64,000 bases of DNA from Qipengyuania intermedia (GCF_019711615.1 NZ_JAIGNS010000001.1:1178001-1242000); one strand, 5' to 3'; counted from the stretch's first letter, positions 29,485 through 38,879 are shown. The notes: generated by a model not told the origin, from the sequence alone. Program-made: numbers and translations.

Positions 29485-30663
29485 ATGCGTGACGCAGTCA
29501 TCGTTTCCACCGCCCGTACCGGTATGGGCAAGGCCTACAAGGGCGCTTTCAACTCGACGCCCGGCGCAACGCTCGGCTCCTATTCGCTGAAGCCCGCGAT
29601 CGAGCGCGCCGGCATCGATGCCGGCGAAGTCGACGACGTGCTCTGGGGCGCCGCGCTCCAGCAGGGCGCGCAGGCCGGCAACCTCGCCCGCCAGGTCGCG
29701 CTGCGTGCCGGTTGCCCGATCGGCGTGTCGGGCATGACCATCGACCGCCAGTGCTCCTCGGGCCTGATGACCATCGCCACGGCTGCCAAGCAGGTCATCA
29801 CCGACCGCATGCAGATTGTCGCGGCGGGCGGCCAGGAATCGATCAGCCTCGTGCAGACCAAGGAAATGCGGGTCATGCCCGACCCCGAACTGGTGAACAT
29901 GCACGGTGCGATCTACATGCCCATGCTGCAGACGGCTGAAACCGTCGCCCAGCGTTACGGCATCAGCCGCGAAGCGCAGGACGAATATTCGCTCCAGAGC
30001 CAGCAGCGCACCGCCGCGGCACAGGAAGCCGGCATCTTCGACGACGAAATCGTTTCGGTCAGCACCACGCACAAGGTGATGAACAAGGAAACCGGCGAGG
30101 TTTCGGACGAAGACGTGACGATCGCCAAGGACGAAGGCAACCGCCCCTCGACCACCCTCGAAGGCCTCGCTTCGCTGCAGCCGGTCATGGGCCCGGGCAC
30201 CACGATCACGGCGGGTAACGCCAGCCAGCTGTCGGACGGTTCGGCAGCGGTCGTCGTCATGGAAGCCAAGGAAGCGGAAAAGCGCGGCCTCAACCCGCTC
30301 GGCCGTTACATCGGCATGGCGGTTGCAGGCACCGAGCCCGATGAAATGGGCATCGGCCCGATCTTCGCGATCCCCAAGCTGCTCGAACGCTTCGACATGA
30401 AGGTCGAGGACATCGACCTGTGGGAACTGAACGAAGCTTTCGCGGTGCAGGTCCTGTACTGCCGCGACAAGCTGGGCATCGACAACGACAAGCTCAACGT
30501 CAACGGCGGTTCGATCTCGATCGGCCACCCCTACGGGATGACCGGCGCGCGCTGCGTCGGCCACATCCTGCGCGAAGGCCAGCGCCGCAAGGCGAAATAC
30601 GGCGTCGTCACCATGTGCGTCGGTGGCGGCATGGGCGCAGCGGGTCTGTTCGAAATCTTCTGA
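29485..30663 (+). CDS. Acetyl-CoA C-acyltransferase (thiolase)
   Basis: Thiolase of the degradative/biosynthetic type, 392 residues. The nucleophilic Cys90 (DRQCSSG), His348 (GHPYGMTG) and the second catalytic Cys378 (TMCVGGGMG) are all present, as is NEAFA near 316-320. ATG 29485 is preferred over ATG 29479 because the AAGGA at 29474-29478 lies 6 bp before it but abuts the other. It follows the MaoC hydratase gene, consistent with fatty-acid or ketone metabolism. PhaA-like acetoacetyl-CoA synthesis is a possible alternative, since phaB occurs elsewhere in the window. A strong terminator follows. Confidence 0.93.
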   Translation: MRDAVIVSTARTGMGKAYKGAFNSTPGATLGSYSLKPAIERAGIDAGEVDDVLWGAALQQGAQAGNLARQVALRAGCPIGVSGMTIDRQCSSGLMTIATAAKQVITDRMQIVAAGGQESISLVQTKEMRVMPDPELVNMHGAIYMPMLQTAETVAQRYGISREAQDEYSLQSQQRTAAAQEAGIFDDEIVSVSTTHKVMNKETGEVSDEDVTIAKDEGNRPSTTLEGLASLQPVMGPGTTITAGNASQLSDGSAAVVVMEAKEAEKRGLNPLGRYIGMAVAGTEPDEMGIGPIFAIPKLLERFDMKVEDIDLWELNEAFAVQVLYCRDKLGIDNDKLNVNGGSISIGHPYGMTGARCVGHILREGQRRKAKYGVVTMCVGGGMGAAGLFEIF

Positions 30664-30685
30664 TCCGGCTCAATATAGACAAGAG

Positions 30686-30721
30686 AAGGGCGGCACCGCG
30701 CAAACGGTGCCGCCCTTTTTC
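30686..30721 (+). terminator. Strong intrinsic terminator after the thiolase gene
   Basis: Perfect 13-bp stem (AAGGGCGGCACCG at 30686-30698 with CGGTGCCGCCCTT at 30705-30717), 6-nt loop, then TTTTC. It lies 22 bp after the thiolase stop. The A residues at the left foot mean it could also act on the convergent gene. Confidence 0.9.
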
Positions 30722-30740
30722 TTTGCCGGAAGCAGGCGGA

Positions 30741-31113
30741 TCAGCGGGCGCGGATATCGCCGCTGCCGTTTACTTCGCGCCGGGTGATGACACGCGCGCT
30801 GCGGTAGCTGATGTCGCCCGATCCGTTGACGTCTGCCGATAACTCTCCGACATCGCCTGCGCGGATATCGCCCGATCCGTTGATCGACGCGACCAGCCGG
30901 TCGACCGACCCGATAACAACATCACCGGACCCATTGATTGCCGCATCGACCAGCGCCACGCGGACGGGGGCGAGGTCGATATCGCCCGAACCGCCGATGC
31001 GTGCGCGAATATCGTCGACCGATCCGTCGATCTCGATATCGCCGCTGCCACGGATCGACAGCGAGAGCGCAGGGGCGTCCCAGCCTTCGAGCCGCACGTC
31101 GCCGCTGGCGTTG
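30741..31113 (-). repeat. Coding repeats for SGD-centred beta-helix coils
   Basis: Seven tandem, imperfect units of about 16-21 codons encode the x-x-S-G-D-[IV] turns of the GIN-domain protein. On the plus strand they show as repeated (A/G)TATCGCC(C/G)GA(A/T)CC-like strings. They vary too much at DNA level for recent slippage. Confidence 0.7.
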
Positions 31114-31511
31114 ATCGTCACTTCCCGCAGGTCGGGGACCGAAAGGTAGGCAAGGATCGGTTTCTTCGTGCGGAAGCTGCCCTCCGTCGTCAGCGACAGC
31201 GTGTCGCCGTCCTTCCTCGCTTCGATCAGGCCGATGATATTGTCTTCTGCGACGAGCCGTAGCGTGGGCGCACCCTGCCGGATCACGACATCCACGGGGC
31301 CGTCGATGGCGAGGGCACCGAAGGCCGGAATACGCCTGTTCTCTTCGACCACGACGCCCGATCCCACGATCTGCGCCTCGCCGCTCCGGTACACCGAGAC
31401 CGACGTATTTTGCGAACTCGTGCTGTGCTTTTGCGACCCGGCATTCGCACTGTTGCAAGCAGCAAGCGAAGTGGCTGCGAGCGCGGCCGCAATTGTGAAT
31501 TTGCCTATCAT
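30741..31511 (-). CDS. GIN-domain (DUF2807) lipoprotein with SGD repeats
   Basis: A 256-residue exported lipoprotein; lipobox SLAAC places Cys19 at the mature N-terminus. Residues ~60-256 form a DUF2807/GIN-type right-handed beta-helix: an entry segment (FGALAIDGPVDVVIRQG) followed by seven repeats centred on x-x-S-G-D-[IV], such as INASGDV, IRGSGDI, IGGSGDI and three INGSGDI/V. The C-terminus is a repeat end (NGSGDIRAR) with no anchor or barrel. ATG 31511 follows GGGAGGAC. The family is often called an adhesin head domain, but function is unproven. It is convergent with the thiolase gene. Confidence 0.85.
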   Translation of the reverse strand: MIGKFTIAAALAATSLAACNSANAGSQKHSTSSQNTSVSVYRSGEAQIVGSGVVVEENRRIPAFGALAIDGPVDVVIRQGAPTLRLVAEDNIIGLIEARKDGDTLSLTTEGSFRTKKPILAYLSVPDLREVTINASGDVRLEGWDAPALSLSIRGSGDIEIDGSVDDIRARIGGSGDIDLAPVRVALVDAAINGSGDVVIGSVDRLVASINGSGDIRAGDVGELSADVNGSGDISYRSARVITRREVNGSGDIRAR

Positions 31512-31639
31512 AATGTCCTCCCGAAAGATGTCGTTGACATTTGTAAACGATAGGCCCGCAGCGCCGTTCGGGTCAATTCCCGCTCGTCGTGTGCACTTGG
31601 TCGTTGGACGAATGGGAAATCGGAGGCATACTGGCACTT

Positions 31640-32248
31640 ATGGGAGTGATGGAAATCATCGGGATAGCCGGAAGCGTGAGCCTGCTGGCGGGCTGGCGGC
31701 TTTACCTCAGCATCTTTGCGACCGGCCTCGCCATGCGCCTGGACGCGATCCCGCTGCCCGAACATTTGCAGAGCCTCGACGTGCTGGCGAACCCGTGGAT
31801 CATGGGGATCGCCGCCATTGCGGCCGTGGCCGAATTCTTCGCCGACAAGGTCATGTGGCTCGATAGCGCATGGGATGCCGTCCATACCTTCGTCCGGCCT
31901 ATCGGCGGTGCGCTGCTGGCGCTTGCTATCGTCGATCCCTCTGATCCCGCCACGCAGGTCGTCGCTTTCCTTTTGGGCGGCGGGGCGGCGCTGACCGCGC
32001 ATGCCGGCAAGGCGGGCGCGCGCGGTGTGGTCAATGCCAGCCCCGAACCGGTCAGCAATGTAGCGGTCTCCACGGTGGAAGACGTGGCGACGGTCGGCCT
32101 GCTCTACCTCGCTTACGAATATCCCTATGCGGCAGGTGCAATCGCGCTGGTGTTACTGGGCCTCACGGTCTGGCTGATCCTGACTGCCCGCAGGCTAATC
32201 CGCTCCTTCTTCGGCGCGGGCAAACCCGCCGACCCGCCTAGCGGCTGA
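31640..32248 (+). CDS. DUF4126 family membrane protein
   Basis: A 202-residue integral membrane protein of unknown function. It has about five or six hydrophobic segments (for example IIGIAGSVSLLAGWRLYLSIF, LANPWIMGIAAIAAVAEF, GGALLALAIV, TVGLLYLAYEYPYAAGAIALVLLGLTVWL), separated by the small-residue loops ADKVMWLDSAWDAVHTFVRP and AHAGKAGARGVVNASPEP that characterise DUF4126. ATG 31640 has GGAGG 13 bp upstream; ATG 31649 is an alternative. It is divergent from the GIN-domain gene by 128 bp. Its 3' end overlaps metW by 11 bp, tail to tail. Confidence 0.82.
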   Translation: MGVMEIIGIAGSVSLLAGWRLYLSIFATGLAMRLDAIPLPEHLQSLDVLANPWIMGIAAIAAVAEFFADKVMWLDSAWDAVHTFVRPIGGALLALAIVDPSDPATQVVAFLLGGGAALTAHAGKAGARGVVNASPEPVSNVAVSTVEDVATVGLLYLAYEYPYAAGAIALVLLGLTVWLILTARRLIRSFFGAGKPADPPSG

Positions 32249-32825
32249 GCAGGAAGACCGCGAATTCGGCGCGCAAATTCGCCGCGCCCGAAACCGGTTT
32301 CTCATTGGCGAAGAACCATTCGCGCTCGATCCGTGCGTTCTTTTCGCGCGCCAGTTCGCGGAAATCCTTTACCGTCACGTGGTGGATGTTCTGCGTCTCG
32401 TACCAGCTGACCGGAATGGACCGGGTGACCGGCATGCGACCGCCGAGCATCAGCGCGCTGCGGGTGCGCCAATGGGCGAAATTCGGAAAGGAAACGAACG
32501 CCTGCTTGCCCACGCGCAGCAGCTGGTCGAGCATGAGGTCTGGCCGCCGGGCGGTCTGCAGCGTCTGGCTGAGCACCGTGTAGTCGAAACCCTTGTGCGG
32601 ATAATCCGCGAGCGCGCTGTCGGCATCGCCCTGCACCACGGAAAGCCCCTGCGCCACGCAGCGTTCCACGCAGCCGCCGTCGATTTCGATCCCGCGCGCG
32701 TCCACCCCCTTTGACGCGCGAAGTTCCGCCAAGAGGGCACCGTCGCCGCAGCCGATATCGAGCACACGGGTGCCCGGTTCGATCGCGGAGGCGATGGCGG
32801 CAAGGTCGGGGCGAAGGGCGCTCAT
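32238..32825 (-). CDS. metW: Methionine biosynthesis protein MetW (methyltransferase-like)
   Basis: A 195-residue SAM-dependent methyltransferase-fold protein that accompanies MetX in many alphaproteobacteria and is needed for full homoserine acyltransferase function in some. The SAM loop [12 protein letters not shown] is at residues 21-32, followed by [25 protein letters not shown] and [10 protein letters not shown]. MetW-specific sequence continues with [23 protein letters not shown]. Its ATG overlaps the metX stop (ATGA, 32822-32825), so the proteins are co-translated. Confidence 0.95.
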   Translation of the reverse strand: MSALRPDLAAIASAIEPGTRVLDIGCGDGALLAELRASKGVDARGIEIDGGCVERCVAQGLSVVQGDADSALADYPHKGFDYTVLSQTLQTARRPDLMLDQLLRVGKQAFVSFPNFAHWRTRSALMLGGRMPVTRSIPVSWYETQNIHHVTVKDFRELAREKNARIEREWFFANEKPVSGAANLRAEFAVFLLSR

Positions 32826-33913
32826 TCGATGAAGCCTTTCACCACGCGGTCGAGCGCGGGGACTTCGAGCAGGAAACTGTCGTGCCCGTGGGGTGCGGAC
32901 AGTTCGACGAAGCTCACCGCAGCACCTGCTGCATTCAAGGCATGCACCACGTGCCGACTTTCGGCGGTCGGATAGAGCCAGTCGCTGTCGAAGCTGACGA
33001 GGCAGAAGCGCGCCTCGGTCCCCGCAAAGGCATTGGCGAGCTTGCCGCCATGCTCTTCCGCCAGGTCGAAGTAATCCATCGCGCGCGTGATGTAGAGATA
33101 GGAGTTGGCGTCGAAGCGCCGCGTGAAGCCGCTGCCCTGGTAGCGCAGATAGCTTTCAACTTGGAAATCGGCATCGAACCCAAAGCTCTTGGTGTCGCGA
33201 TCCTGCAAATTGCGCCCGAACTTGCCAGTCAGCGCCTCTTCGGAAAGATAGGTGATGTGCGCGGCCATGCGGGCGACGGCCAATCCGCTGTCGGGCTGGC
33301 TCTCCTGCGCATAATAATCGCCCTGGTGCCAGTTGGGATCGGCCATGACGGCTTGCCGGCCGAGTTCGTGAAAGGCGATGTTCTGCGCCGAATGGCGGCT
33401 GGTCGATGCGATGACCAGGACACGTTGGGCCCGGTCCGGCCAGTTGGCGGCAAGGCTCAGCGCCTGCATCCCGCCCATCGACCCGCCGACTACCGCGTGC
33501 AGCTTTTCGATGCCGAGACCGTCGAGCAGCGCGACGAGGCCGCGCACCATGTCGCGGATGGTGATCACCGGGAAGCGCATGGCATAAGGCTTGCCGTCGG
33601 GCGCCTCGCTCGCCGGGCCGGTCGAGCCCATGCAGCTGCCGACGACATTGGCGCAGACCACGAAATAGCGATCAGTGTCGATCGGCTTTCCGGGTCCGAC
33701 CATGCGCTCCCACCAGCCCGGCTTTCCCGTCACCGGATGGGGCGAGGCGACATACTGGTCGCCCGTCAGCGCGTGGCAGAGCAGGATCGCGTTCGAACCA
33801 TCCCCGGCCAGCGTGCCGTAGGTCTCGTAAGCAATCTCGGCGCCATGCAACTCGCCCCCGCCGTCGAGCGGCAGCGGATCGGTCAATTGCAAAACTTGGG
33901 ACGCCCCGGCCAT
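32822..33913 (-). CDS. metX: Homoserine O-acyltransferase MetX
   Basis: Activates homoserine for methionine synthesis with an acyl-CoA. The 363-residue alpha/beta hydrolase-fold protein has the nucleophile Ser145 in GGSMGGMQ, Asp in SFDSDWLYP, and His in PHGHDSFL. It is annotated as acetyltransferase by homology, but MetX proteins paired with MetW may use succinyl-CoA; the sequence alone does not settle it. The start codon lies one base after a 7-bp hairpin. It forms metX-metW and is divergent from hisC. Confidence 0.93.
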   Translation of the reverse strand: MAGASQVLQLTDPLPLDGGGELHGAEIAYETYGTLAGDGSNAILLCHALTGDQYVASPHPVTGKPGWWERMVGPGKPIDTDRYFVVCANVVGSCMGSTGPASEAPDGKPYAMRFPVITIRDMVRGLVALLDGLGIEKLHAVVGGSMGGMQALSLAANWPDRAQRVLVIASTSRHSAQNIAFHELGRQAVMADPNWHQGDYYAQESQPDSGLAVARMAAHITYLSEEALTGKFGRNLQDRDTKSFGFDADFQVESYLRYQGSGFTRRFDANSYLYITRAMDYFDLAEEHGGKLANAFAGTEARFCLVSFDSDWLYPTAESRHVVHALNAAGAAVSFVELSAPHGHDSFLLEVPALDRVVKGFIE

Positions 33914-33914
33914 T

Positions 33915-33935
33915 CCTTGGCCTCTACAGCCAAGG
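33915..33935 (-). promoter_or_regulatory. Hairpin abutting the metX start codon
   Basis: On the minus strand, CCTTGGC (33935-33929), a 7-nt loop and GCCAAGG (33921-33915) form a perfect 7-bp stem. It ends one base before the metX ATG (33913-33911). The 3' arm holds the only AAGG near the start, so folding would hide the ribosome-binding region. No known riboswitch class is recognisable. Confidence 0.5.
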
Positions 33936-33982
33936 CAGGTGCTTGTCGAAGGGCCGTTTTTCTTTCATGCGAACAAGCCGCG

Positions 33983-35101
33983 ATGACAGACACAGCCGAC
34001 AGCGCCGCCCGCCCGACAATGAAGCCCTGGATCGAGGCGATCCACGCCTATGTGCCGGGCAAGTCGAAGGGCAGCGACGGGCGCGAACTGGTCAAGCTTT
34101 CGGCCAATGAGAACCCGCACGGCTGCAGCCCGCTCGCGCTCCAAGCGCTGGCCGATATCGCCAATCCGGCGCTCTATCCCGATCCAGACAGCACGGCCCT
34201 GCGCGAGGCGCTGGGCGAGACGCACGGTATCGATCCCTCGCGCATCGTGTGCGGGGCGGGGTCAGGCGAACTGCTGCATGGTGCGGTGCAGGCCTATGCG
34301 GGCCCGGGCGACGAGGTCGTCTGTGCGCGCTATTCCTTCTCGCTCTACCCGCTGCTCGCGGCAAAGGTCGGCGCAAGCATCGTTTACGCGGACGATGACG
34401 ATCATGCCCCCAGCGTCGATGCCTTGCTGGCGGCAGTGACCGACAAGACCCGCGTGGTCCTAGTCGACAATCCGAACAATCCCGTCGGCACATGGCTGGA
34501 TCGGGACGAGGTCGCGCGCCTCCACGATGGCCTGCCGCGCGATGTGCTGCTGGTGATCGACCATGCCTATGTCGAATACCTTGCGCCCGGGCTCGACGAT
34601 GGCGGGATGGAGCTGGCTGCACGGCACGAGAACGTGCTCGTCACGCGGACATTCTCCAAGGCGTTCGGCCTTGCAGGTGAGCGGATCGGCTGGGCCACCG
34701 GGGCTCCAGAGATCGTGGGCGCGCTCAACCGCCTGCGCGGCGCTTTCAACGTCACTGCAGCGGGCCAGCGTGCGGCTCTGGCGGCAGTCGGCGACATGGC
34801 TTTCGTCCGCAAGTCCTGCGAAGAAAACCTGGCCGCGCGCGATGCTTTCGAGCGGCAGATCGCGGCGCTCGGCAATCACGGCCTCAGGGCCAAGCCGAGC
34901 GAGGCGAATTTCGTGCTCGTCCTGTTCGAAGGCGCGCTGAGCGCCGATGCGGCGTTGGAGGCCTTGGCGCAAGGTGGCTATGCCGTGCGGCACTTGCCCT
35001 CACAGGGTCTTCCCCACGCGCTGAGGATCACGATCGGGACGCGCGAGCAGATGGGCGAGATCGCGGCTATCCTCGGCAAAGCCTGCGAGGCTGCGGCGTG
35101 A
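33983..35101 (+). CDS. hisC: Histidinol-phosphate aminotransferase
   Basis: PLP-dependent aminotransferase; family members transaminate histidinol phosphate and often also aromatic keto acids. The 372-residue protein has [17 protein letters not shown] near the N-terminus, [10 protein letters not shown] in the middle, the PLP lysine Lys226 in [15 protein letters not shown], and a C-terminal [10 protein letters not shown] arginine motif. The frame is open far upstream, but only as antisense to metX; ATG 33983 is the correct region, and ATG 34019 is a secondary option. Its TGA overlaps the GTG of the next gene, a tyrosine-pathway dehydrogenase. A role in tyrosine or phenylalanine synthesis is therefore likely. 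Confidence 0.92.
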   Translation: MTDTADSAARPTMKPWIEAIHAYVPGKSKGSDGRELVKLSANENPHGCSPLALQALADIANPALYPDPDSTALREALGETHGIDPSRIVCGAGSGELLHGAVQAYAGPGDEVVCARYSFSLYPLLAAKVGASIVYADDDDHAPSVDALLAAVTDKTRVVLVDNPNNPVGTWLDRDEVARLHDGLPRDVLLVIDHAYVEYLAPGLDDGGMELAARHENVLVTRTFSKAFGLAGERIGWATGAPEIVGALNRLRGAFNVTAAGQRAALAAVGDMAFVRKSCEENLAARDAFERQIAALGNHGLRAKPSEANFVLVLFEGALSADAALEALAQGGYAVRHLPSQGLPHALRITIGTREQMGEIAAILGKACEAAA

Positions 35102-36003
35102 CTATAGAGCGCGTCGCCATCATCGGTCTCGGCCTGATCGGCGGGTCGATCGGCCTCGCTGCGGGCAAGATGGCTCCGCATATCGCGACCACGGGTTGGG
35201 ATGCCGATCCCGACGTCCGTGCGCGCGCTGCGGAGCGAGGTCTGGTCGCCACGGTATGCGAAACCGCCAGCGATGCGGTCGTGGATGCCGATCTCGTGGT
35301 GCTGTGCGTACCTGTCGGCGCGATGGAAGAAGCGGCGCGCGCAATCTCTGCCTCGCTCAAACCGGGCGCGATCGTCAGCGACGTGGGCTCGTCCAAGGCG
35401 AGCGTTGCGGCGGCCCTAGCCAAAGCGCTTCCGGATGCGACGGTCATCCCTGCGCATCCCGTCGCCGGTACGGAGAAGAGCGGCCCGGAAGCAGGCTTTG
35501 CCGAACTGTTCCGTCATCGCTGGTGCATCGTCACGCCGCCCGAAAATGCGCCCGAAGAGGCTGTCGCCGACCTTGCTGCATTCTGGGAGAGCCTCGATGC
35601 TAAGGTCGAGATCATGGATGCCGCGCACCATGACCTCGTCCTCGCCGTGACGAGCCACATTCCTCACCTCATCGCCTACACCATCGTGGGCACCGCCTCT
35701 GACCTCGAGGATGTGACCCGGGGCGAGGTCATCAAATACTCTGCAGGCGGTTTCCGCGATTTCACCCGCATTGCCGCGTCCAATCCCGTCATGTGGCGCG
35801 ACGTGTTCCTGTCGAACCGCGATGCGGTGCTCGAAGTGCTGGGGCGTTTCACCGAAGACCTCACCGCGCTCCAGCGGGCGATCCGCAACGGCGACGGCGA
35901 TACGCTGCACGACCTGTTCGACCGCACGCGGACGATCCGCCGGTCGATCATCGAAGAGGGGCAGGACGATGCGCGGCCGGACTTCGGCCGGTCCGACCAC
36001 TGA
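35098..36003 (+). CDS. tyrC: Prephenate/arogenate dehydrogenase (cyclohexadienyl dehydrogenase)
   Basis: NAD(P)-dependent oxidative decarboxylation in tyrosine synthesis. The 301-residue protein has the Rossmann loop GLGLIGGS at 10-17, DVGSSK near 100, [10 protein letters not shown] (~120-129) with the catalytic His, and [10 protein letters not shown] in the second domain. There is no ACT domain, so feedback control may be direct or absent. The start is GTG 35098, overlapping the hisC TGA. The symbol could equally be tyrA. Its TGA abuts the plsC stop within the palindrome ACTGATCAGT. Confidence 0.92.
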   Translation: MTIERVAIIGLGLIGGSIGLAAGKMAPHIATTGWDADPDVRARAAERGLVATVCETASDAVVDADLVVLCVPVGAMEEAARAISASLKPGAIVSDVGSSKASVAAALAKALPDATVIPAHPVAGTEKSGPEAGFAELFRHRWCIVTPPENAPEEAVADLAAFWESLDAKVEIMDAAHHDLVLAVTSHIPHLIAYTIVGTASDLEDVTRGEVIKYSAGGFRDFTRIAASNPVMWRDVFLSNRDAVLEVLGRFTEDLTALQRAIRNGDGDTLHDLFDRTRTIRRSIIEEGQDDARPDFGRSDH

Positions 36004-36008
36004 TCAGT
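35999..36008. other. 10-bp palindrome containing two abutting stop codons
   Basis: ACTGATCAGT is a perfect palindrome that supplies the TGA of the tyrosine-pathway gene (36001-36003) and of plsC (36006-36004, minus strand). The identical decamer fills the same role at 6601-6610. There is no U-run, so it is not a normal terminator. Confidence 0.6.
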
Positions 36009-36684
36009 CGTTGAGCGCGTTGATCGCGTCGAGAACCCGCGCTTCGACCTCGTCGCGCGGCAGGCCTGCGGGGATCGTCTCGCCGAAGCGATAGGTGATC
36101 GTGCCCTTCTTCTTGAGGCCGCGATGATACAGCGGACCGCTGTTCACCGCGACGGGCACGACGGGCAGGCCGATCATCTTGTAGATCCCGGCGAAGCCCG
36201 ACTGAAGCCGTCTCCGCTCGCCATGCGGGACGCGCGTGCCTTCCGGGAAGATGACCAGCGGACGGCCTTCTGCAGAGCGCGATTTCGCTGAGCGGATCAT
36301 GGTCATCAGGGCTTTGGCGCCCTGTTCGCGGGCCACGAAGATCAGGCCATAGGCCGCCGCCGCACGGCCCCAGCCGGGGATGCCGTGGAGTTCCTTCTTC
36401 GCGAACACGGCCGGGCTGTCGAACAGCGTCGGCGCATCGATCGCCTCGAAGAAGCTTTCGTGTTTCACTGCGTAGAGCGCGGGCTCTTCGATGGGACCGC
36501 CTTCGATCACGAGCTCGATGCCGAGGAAGGTGCGCATGCACCAGCGCTGCCACCCGCTCCAGTTCTCGACGCGCCTGCGGAAGGCGGGTTTCGAGAAGGG
36601 CACGCAGGCCAGCGCTGCGGCAGTGATGAAAATCGAGCCGAAATAGAACGCCAGGTAGAACGCGGTATTGCGCAGGACTATCAT
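36004..36684 (-). CDS. plsC: 1-acyl-sn-glycerol-3-phosphate acyltransferase
   Basis: Membrane enzyme of phosphatidic-acid synthesis, 226 residues. A hydrophobic N-terminal segment (residues ~5-30) is followed by the catalytic motif H75-ESFF-E80, the HX4E variant of the usual HX4D, and the acceptor-binding motif FPEGTR (146-151). VPVAVNSGPLYHR forms the fourth block. The acidic swap is conservative and probably active. It is preceded on the same strand by ydcF (4-bp gap), ftsX and ftsE, forming a four-gene unit ftsE-ftsX-ydcF-plsC. Confidence 0.92.
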   Translation of the reverse strand: MIVLRNTAFYLAFYFGSIFITAAALACVPFSKPAFRRRVENWSGWQRWCMRTFLGIELVIEGGPIEEPALYAVKHESFFEAIDAPTLFDSPAVFAKKELHGIPGWGRAAAAYGLIFVAREQGAKALMTMIRSAKSRSAEGRPLVIFPEGTRVPHGERRRLQSGFAGIYKMIGLPVVPVAVNSGPLYHRGLKKKGTITYRFGETIPAGLPRDEVEARVLDAINALND

Positions 36685-36688
36685 CGGA

Positions 36689-37219
36689 TCAGACCGGCAG
36701 CCCCTGCGAAATCTCGGAGGCCAGCAGCTTGTTGTATTCGAGGAACAGAGTCTGCAAATCCGGGTGGGATGGCACCGCGTCGCGGATCAGGCTGGTTTCG
36801 GGCGGCAGCACTCCGGCCACTTCCGAATAGGCGCGGGCCATGTGCCAGTCGGTCGTCACGAGCCGGGCGGAAGTGAATTCCTTCTCTTCCATCCATTGCG
36901 CGACTTCGCCCGCATTGCTGCGCGTGTCGACGGCGAGGTACCCGAGCGTCACGCAGCAATCCATCGTCCGGGCCGAAACATCGAACTGGGCGGCGAATTC
37001 GCCCGGCTTCACTTCGGGATCGACGCCGGAGACGAACAGTTCGCGCGCCTGCCCTTCACCGACGACTTCCAGTCCGCGGGCAATCCGTCCCGGACCACCG
37101 GTCAGCACGATGACGGCGTCGGTCTCCACCTCTTTTGCGGGTGCGGGCAAGGTCACCGAAAAGGCGACGAAGCCGAAGGTGTAGAGCAATACGAGGGCAG
37201 CGACGAAGCGAAGGATCAC
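36689..37219 (-). CDS. YdcF/SanA-type DUF218 membrane-anchored protein
   Basis: A 176-residue protein with one N-terminal membrane helix (ILRFVAALVLLYTFGFVAFSV) and a periplasmic DUF218 fold: TDAVIVLTGGPGRIARGLEV, ARELFVSGV and ARLVTTDWHMARAYSE. The family's role is unclear, with links to envelope barrier function and cell-wall precursor handling. The start is GTG 37219, overlapping the ftsX TGA. The frame is open further upstream, but only as ftsX antiphase sequence rich in Arg, so the longer version is rejected. The gene order ftsEX-ydcF-plsC is common in sphingomonads (recalled). Confidence 0.85.
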   Translation of the reverse strand: MILRFVAALVLLYTFGFVAFSVTLPAPAKEVETDAVIVLTGGPGRIARGLEVVGEGQARELFVSGVDPEVKPGEFAAQFDVSARTMDCCVTLGYLAVDTRSNAGEVAQWMEEKEFTSARLVTTDWHMARAYSEVAGVLPPETSLIRDAVPSHPDLQTLFLEYNKLLASEISQGLPV

Positions 37220-38151
37220 AGCAGTTTCCGCAAGGATGCGAGGACGGTCATGCGTGCCGTGTAGACTGCAATGACGACGGCGAAAAGCGGGACCATGGCC
37301 AAGATGACCCAATCCACCGCAGACAGTGACCCGCCTGCAACCATCCCGGAATCCAGCGCGGCGAAGCGCCCGGCCAGAAGCACGATCGCGCCTGCGCCGA
37401 GGACGAGGCCGAGCAGCCCTCCGACCAGCGCGTCGAGCAGGATGGAGCGCTGGAATACGCTGGCGATCTGCGCATCGCTCCCGCCCAGCAGGTGGACGAT
37501 CTCTATCGTGTCGCGATTGCCGCCAAGGGCATTGCGCGCCGCCAGCCAGACGGCCGCGATGCCTGCGAAGGCCAGCAGCGCGATCAGCGCCAGTGCCATC
37601 CACTGCAAGGTCCTGAGCGCATCGAGGACCGGGGCGAGCCAGGTCTCCTGGCTGTCGATCCGGGCCGAAGGCGCATAGGCGGCGATCCGCGTTTCCAGTT
37701 CCTCCAGCGCAGCGTCATCCACTTCGCGGGCAAGCTGGAGATCGATGAGTGCGGGCAGGGGCACAGCCTCGACAGCCTCGCCCGAGCCGAGCCAGGGTTC
37801 CAGCAGTTCGGCGACCTCGCTTTCGGGTACCATTCGCAGTTCGGTCACTGCCGGGTCTTCGCGCAACAGGCCCGCTATCCGCCGCGCCTGTTCGGCCCGG
37901 AGGTCGTCATCGGCCTCAATGATCTGGACCGTCGCGCTCCCCGCAAGATCGCCGCGAGCGCTTGCAGCGAGGTTGGACAGGGCCAGCGCGCCGCCTGCAG
38001 CAAGCACGGTCAGGGCGACCATGATGGCGATGACCCATGGAACCGGTCCGCCGAGGCGGGTGCGCGGCAGCAGGCTTGCGGCCCGGCGTCCACGAAAAGG
38101 AGCAAGGCCGCGATCGACGGCGCGCCCGAGGGCCGGCGGTTTCTGCGTCAT
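37216..38151 (-). CDS. ftsX: Cell division protein FtsX
   Basis: Membrane partner of the FtsE ATPase; together they control periplasmic amidases during septation. The 311-residue protein has a Pro/Arg-rich cytoplasmic N-terminus, a first helix at ~38-60, an extracytoplasmic domain (~65-170), and three more helices near 180-202, 232-255 and 275-300. The FtsX signature around residues 205-235 (GGNRDTIEIVHLLGGSDAQIASVFQR) is present. Its start overlaps the ftsE stop (ATGA). Confidence 0.93.
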   Translation of the reverse strand: MTQKPPALGRAVDRGLAPFRGRRAASLLPRTRLGGPVPWVIAIMVALTVLAAGGALALSNLAASARGDLAGSATVQIIEADDDLRAEQARRIAGLLREDPAVTELRMVPESEVAELLEPWLGSGEAVEAVPLPALIDLQLAREVDDAALEELETRIAAYAPSARIDSQETWLAPVLDALRTLQWMALALIALLAFAGIAAVWLAARNALGGNRDTIEIVHLLGGSDAQIASVFQRSILLDALVGGLLGLVLGAGAIVLLAGRFAALDSGMVAGGSLSAVDWVILAMVPLFAVVIAVYTARMTVLASLRKLL

Positions 38152-38879
38152 GCTTCCACCCCGCCGGAGGTGCGCTTGGGCGGATAGCGCAGCGCGCCGG
38201 TCGGATCCGACAGCGTGCCCTTGTCGAGCCGCATGATCAGGCTGTCGGGCACTTTGCGGATAAGCTGGTAGTCATGGGTCGCGACCACGACGGTCGTTCC
38301 GAGCCGGTTCAGTGCCTCGAACAGGCGCAGCAGCTTGAGCGCCATTTCCGGGTCGACGTTGCCGGTCGGCTCGTCGGCGACGAGGATTTCGGGCCGGGCG
38401 ATCACCGCGCGCGCAATGGCGACGCGCTGCTGTTCGCCGCCCGACAGCGTCGCGGGCCGCGCATCGGCGCGGTGGCCGAGGCCCACCCACTCCAGCATGT
38501 CGTTGACCGGCCCGGTCAGGTCGCTTTCGCGCACACCCGATACCCGCAGTGGCAGGGCGACATTGTCGAAGGCGGACAGGTGGTCGACTAGGCGGAAGTC
38601 CTGGAAGACCACGCCCATCCGGCGGCGCAGGCCCGGCAGGTCGCCACGCGGCATGGTGATCACGTCGGCTCCGAACATGCGCATTCCCCCGCGCGAGGGG
38701 CGCTGGGCGAGATACAGCAGTTTCAGGAGCGAAGTCTTCCCCGCCCCGCTGGCACCGGTGAGGAAATAAAACCGGCCCGGGAACAGGGTGAAGGAAATAT
38801 TCGACAGCACCTCGCGCTCGGTGCCGTAGCGCAATCCGACGTTGTCGAATTGCACGATCGCGCTTTCCTTTGCGCTCAT
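38148..38879 (-). CDS. ftsE: Cell division ATP-binding protein FtsE
   Basis: ABC-type ATPase of the FtsEX complex. The 243-residue protein has Walker [10 protein letters not shown] (42-50), Q-loop VVFQDFRL, signature LSGGEQQR, Walker B ILVADEP and the H-loop ATHDY. The segment [18 protein letters not shown] is typical of FtsE rather than other ABC proteins. ATG 38879 gives the normal N-terminus; the open frame upstream lacks family likeness. It heads ftsE-ftsX-ydcF-plsC and is divergent from the zinc-ribbon gene (159 bp). Confidence 0.96.
   Translation of the reverse strand: MSAKESAIVQFDNVGLRYGTEREVLSNISFTLFPGRFYFLTGASGAGKTSLLKLLYLAQRPSRGGMRMFGADVITMPRGDLPGLRRRMGVVFQDFRLVDHLSAFDNVALPLRVSGVRESDLTGPVNDMLEWVGLGHRADARPATLSGGEQQRVAIARAVIARPEILVADEPTGNVDPEMALKLLRLFEALNRLGTTVVVATHDYQLIRKVPDSLIMRLDKGTLSDPTGALRYPPKRTSGGVEA

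Noticed and set aside
32711-33982. 420-codon in-frame upstream extension of hisC
   Set aside because: The extension is antisense to metX and metW and Arg/His/Gln-rich. HisC similarity begins only after ATG 33983. A gene caller could wrongly merge it.
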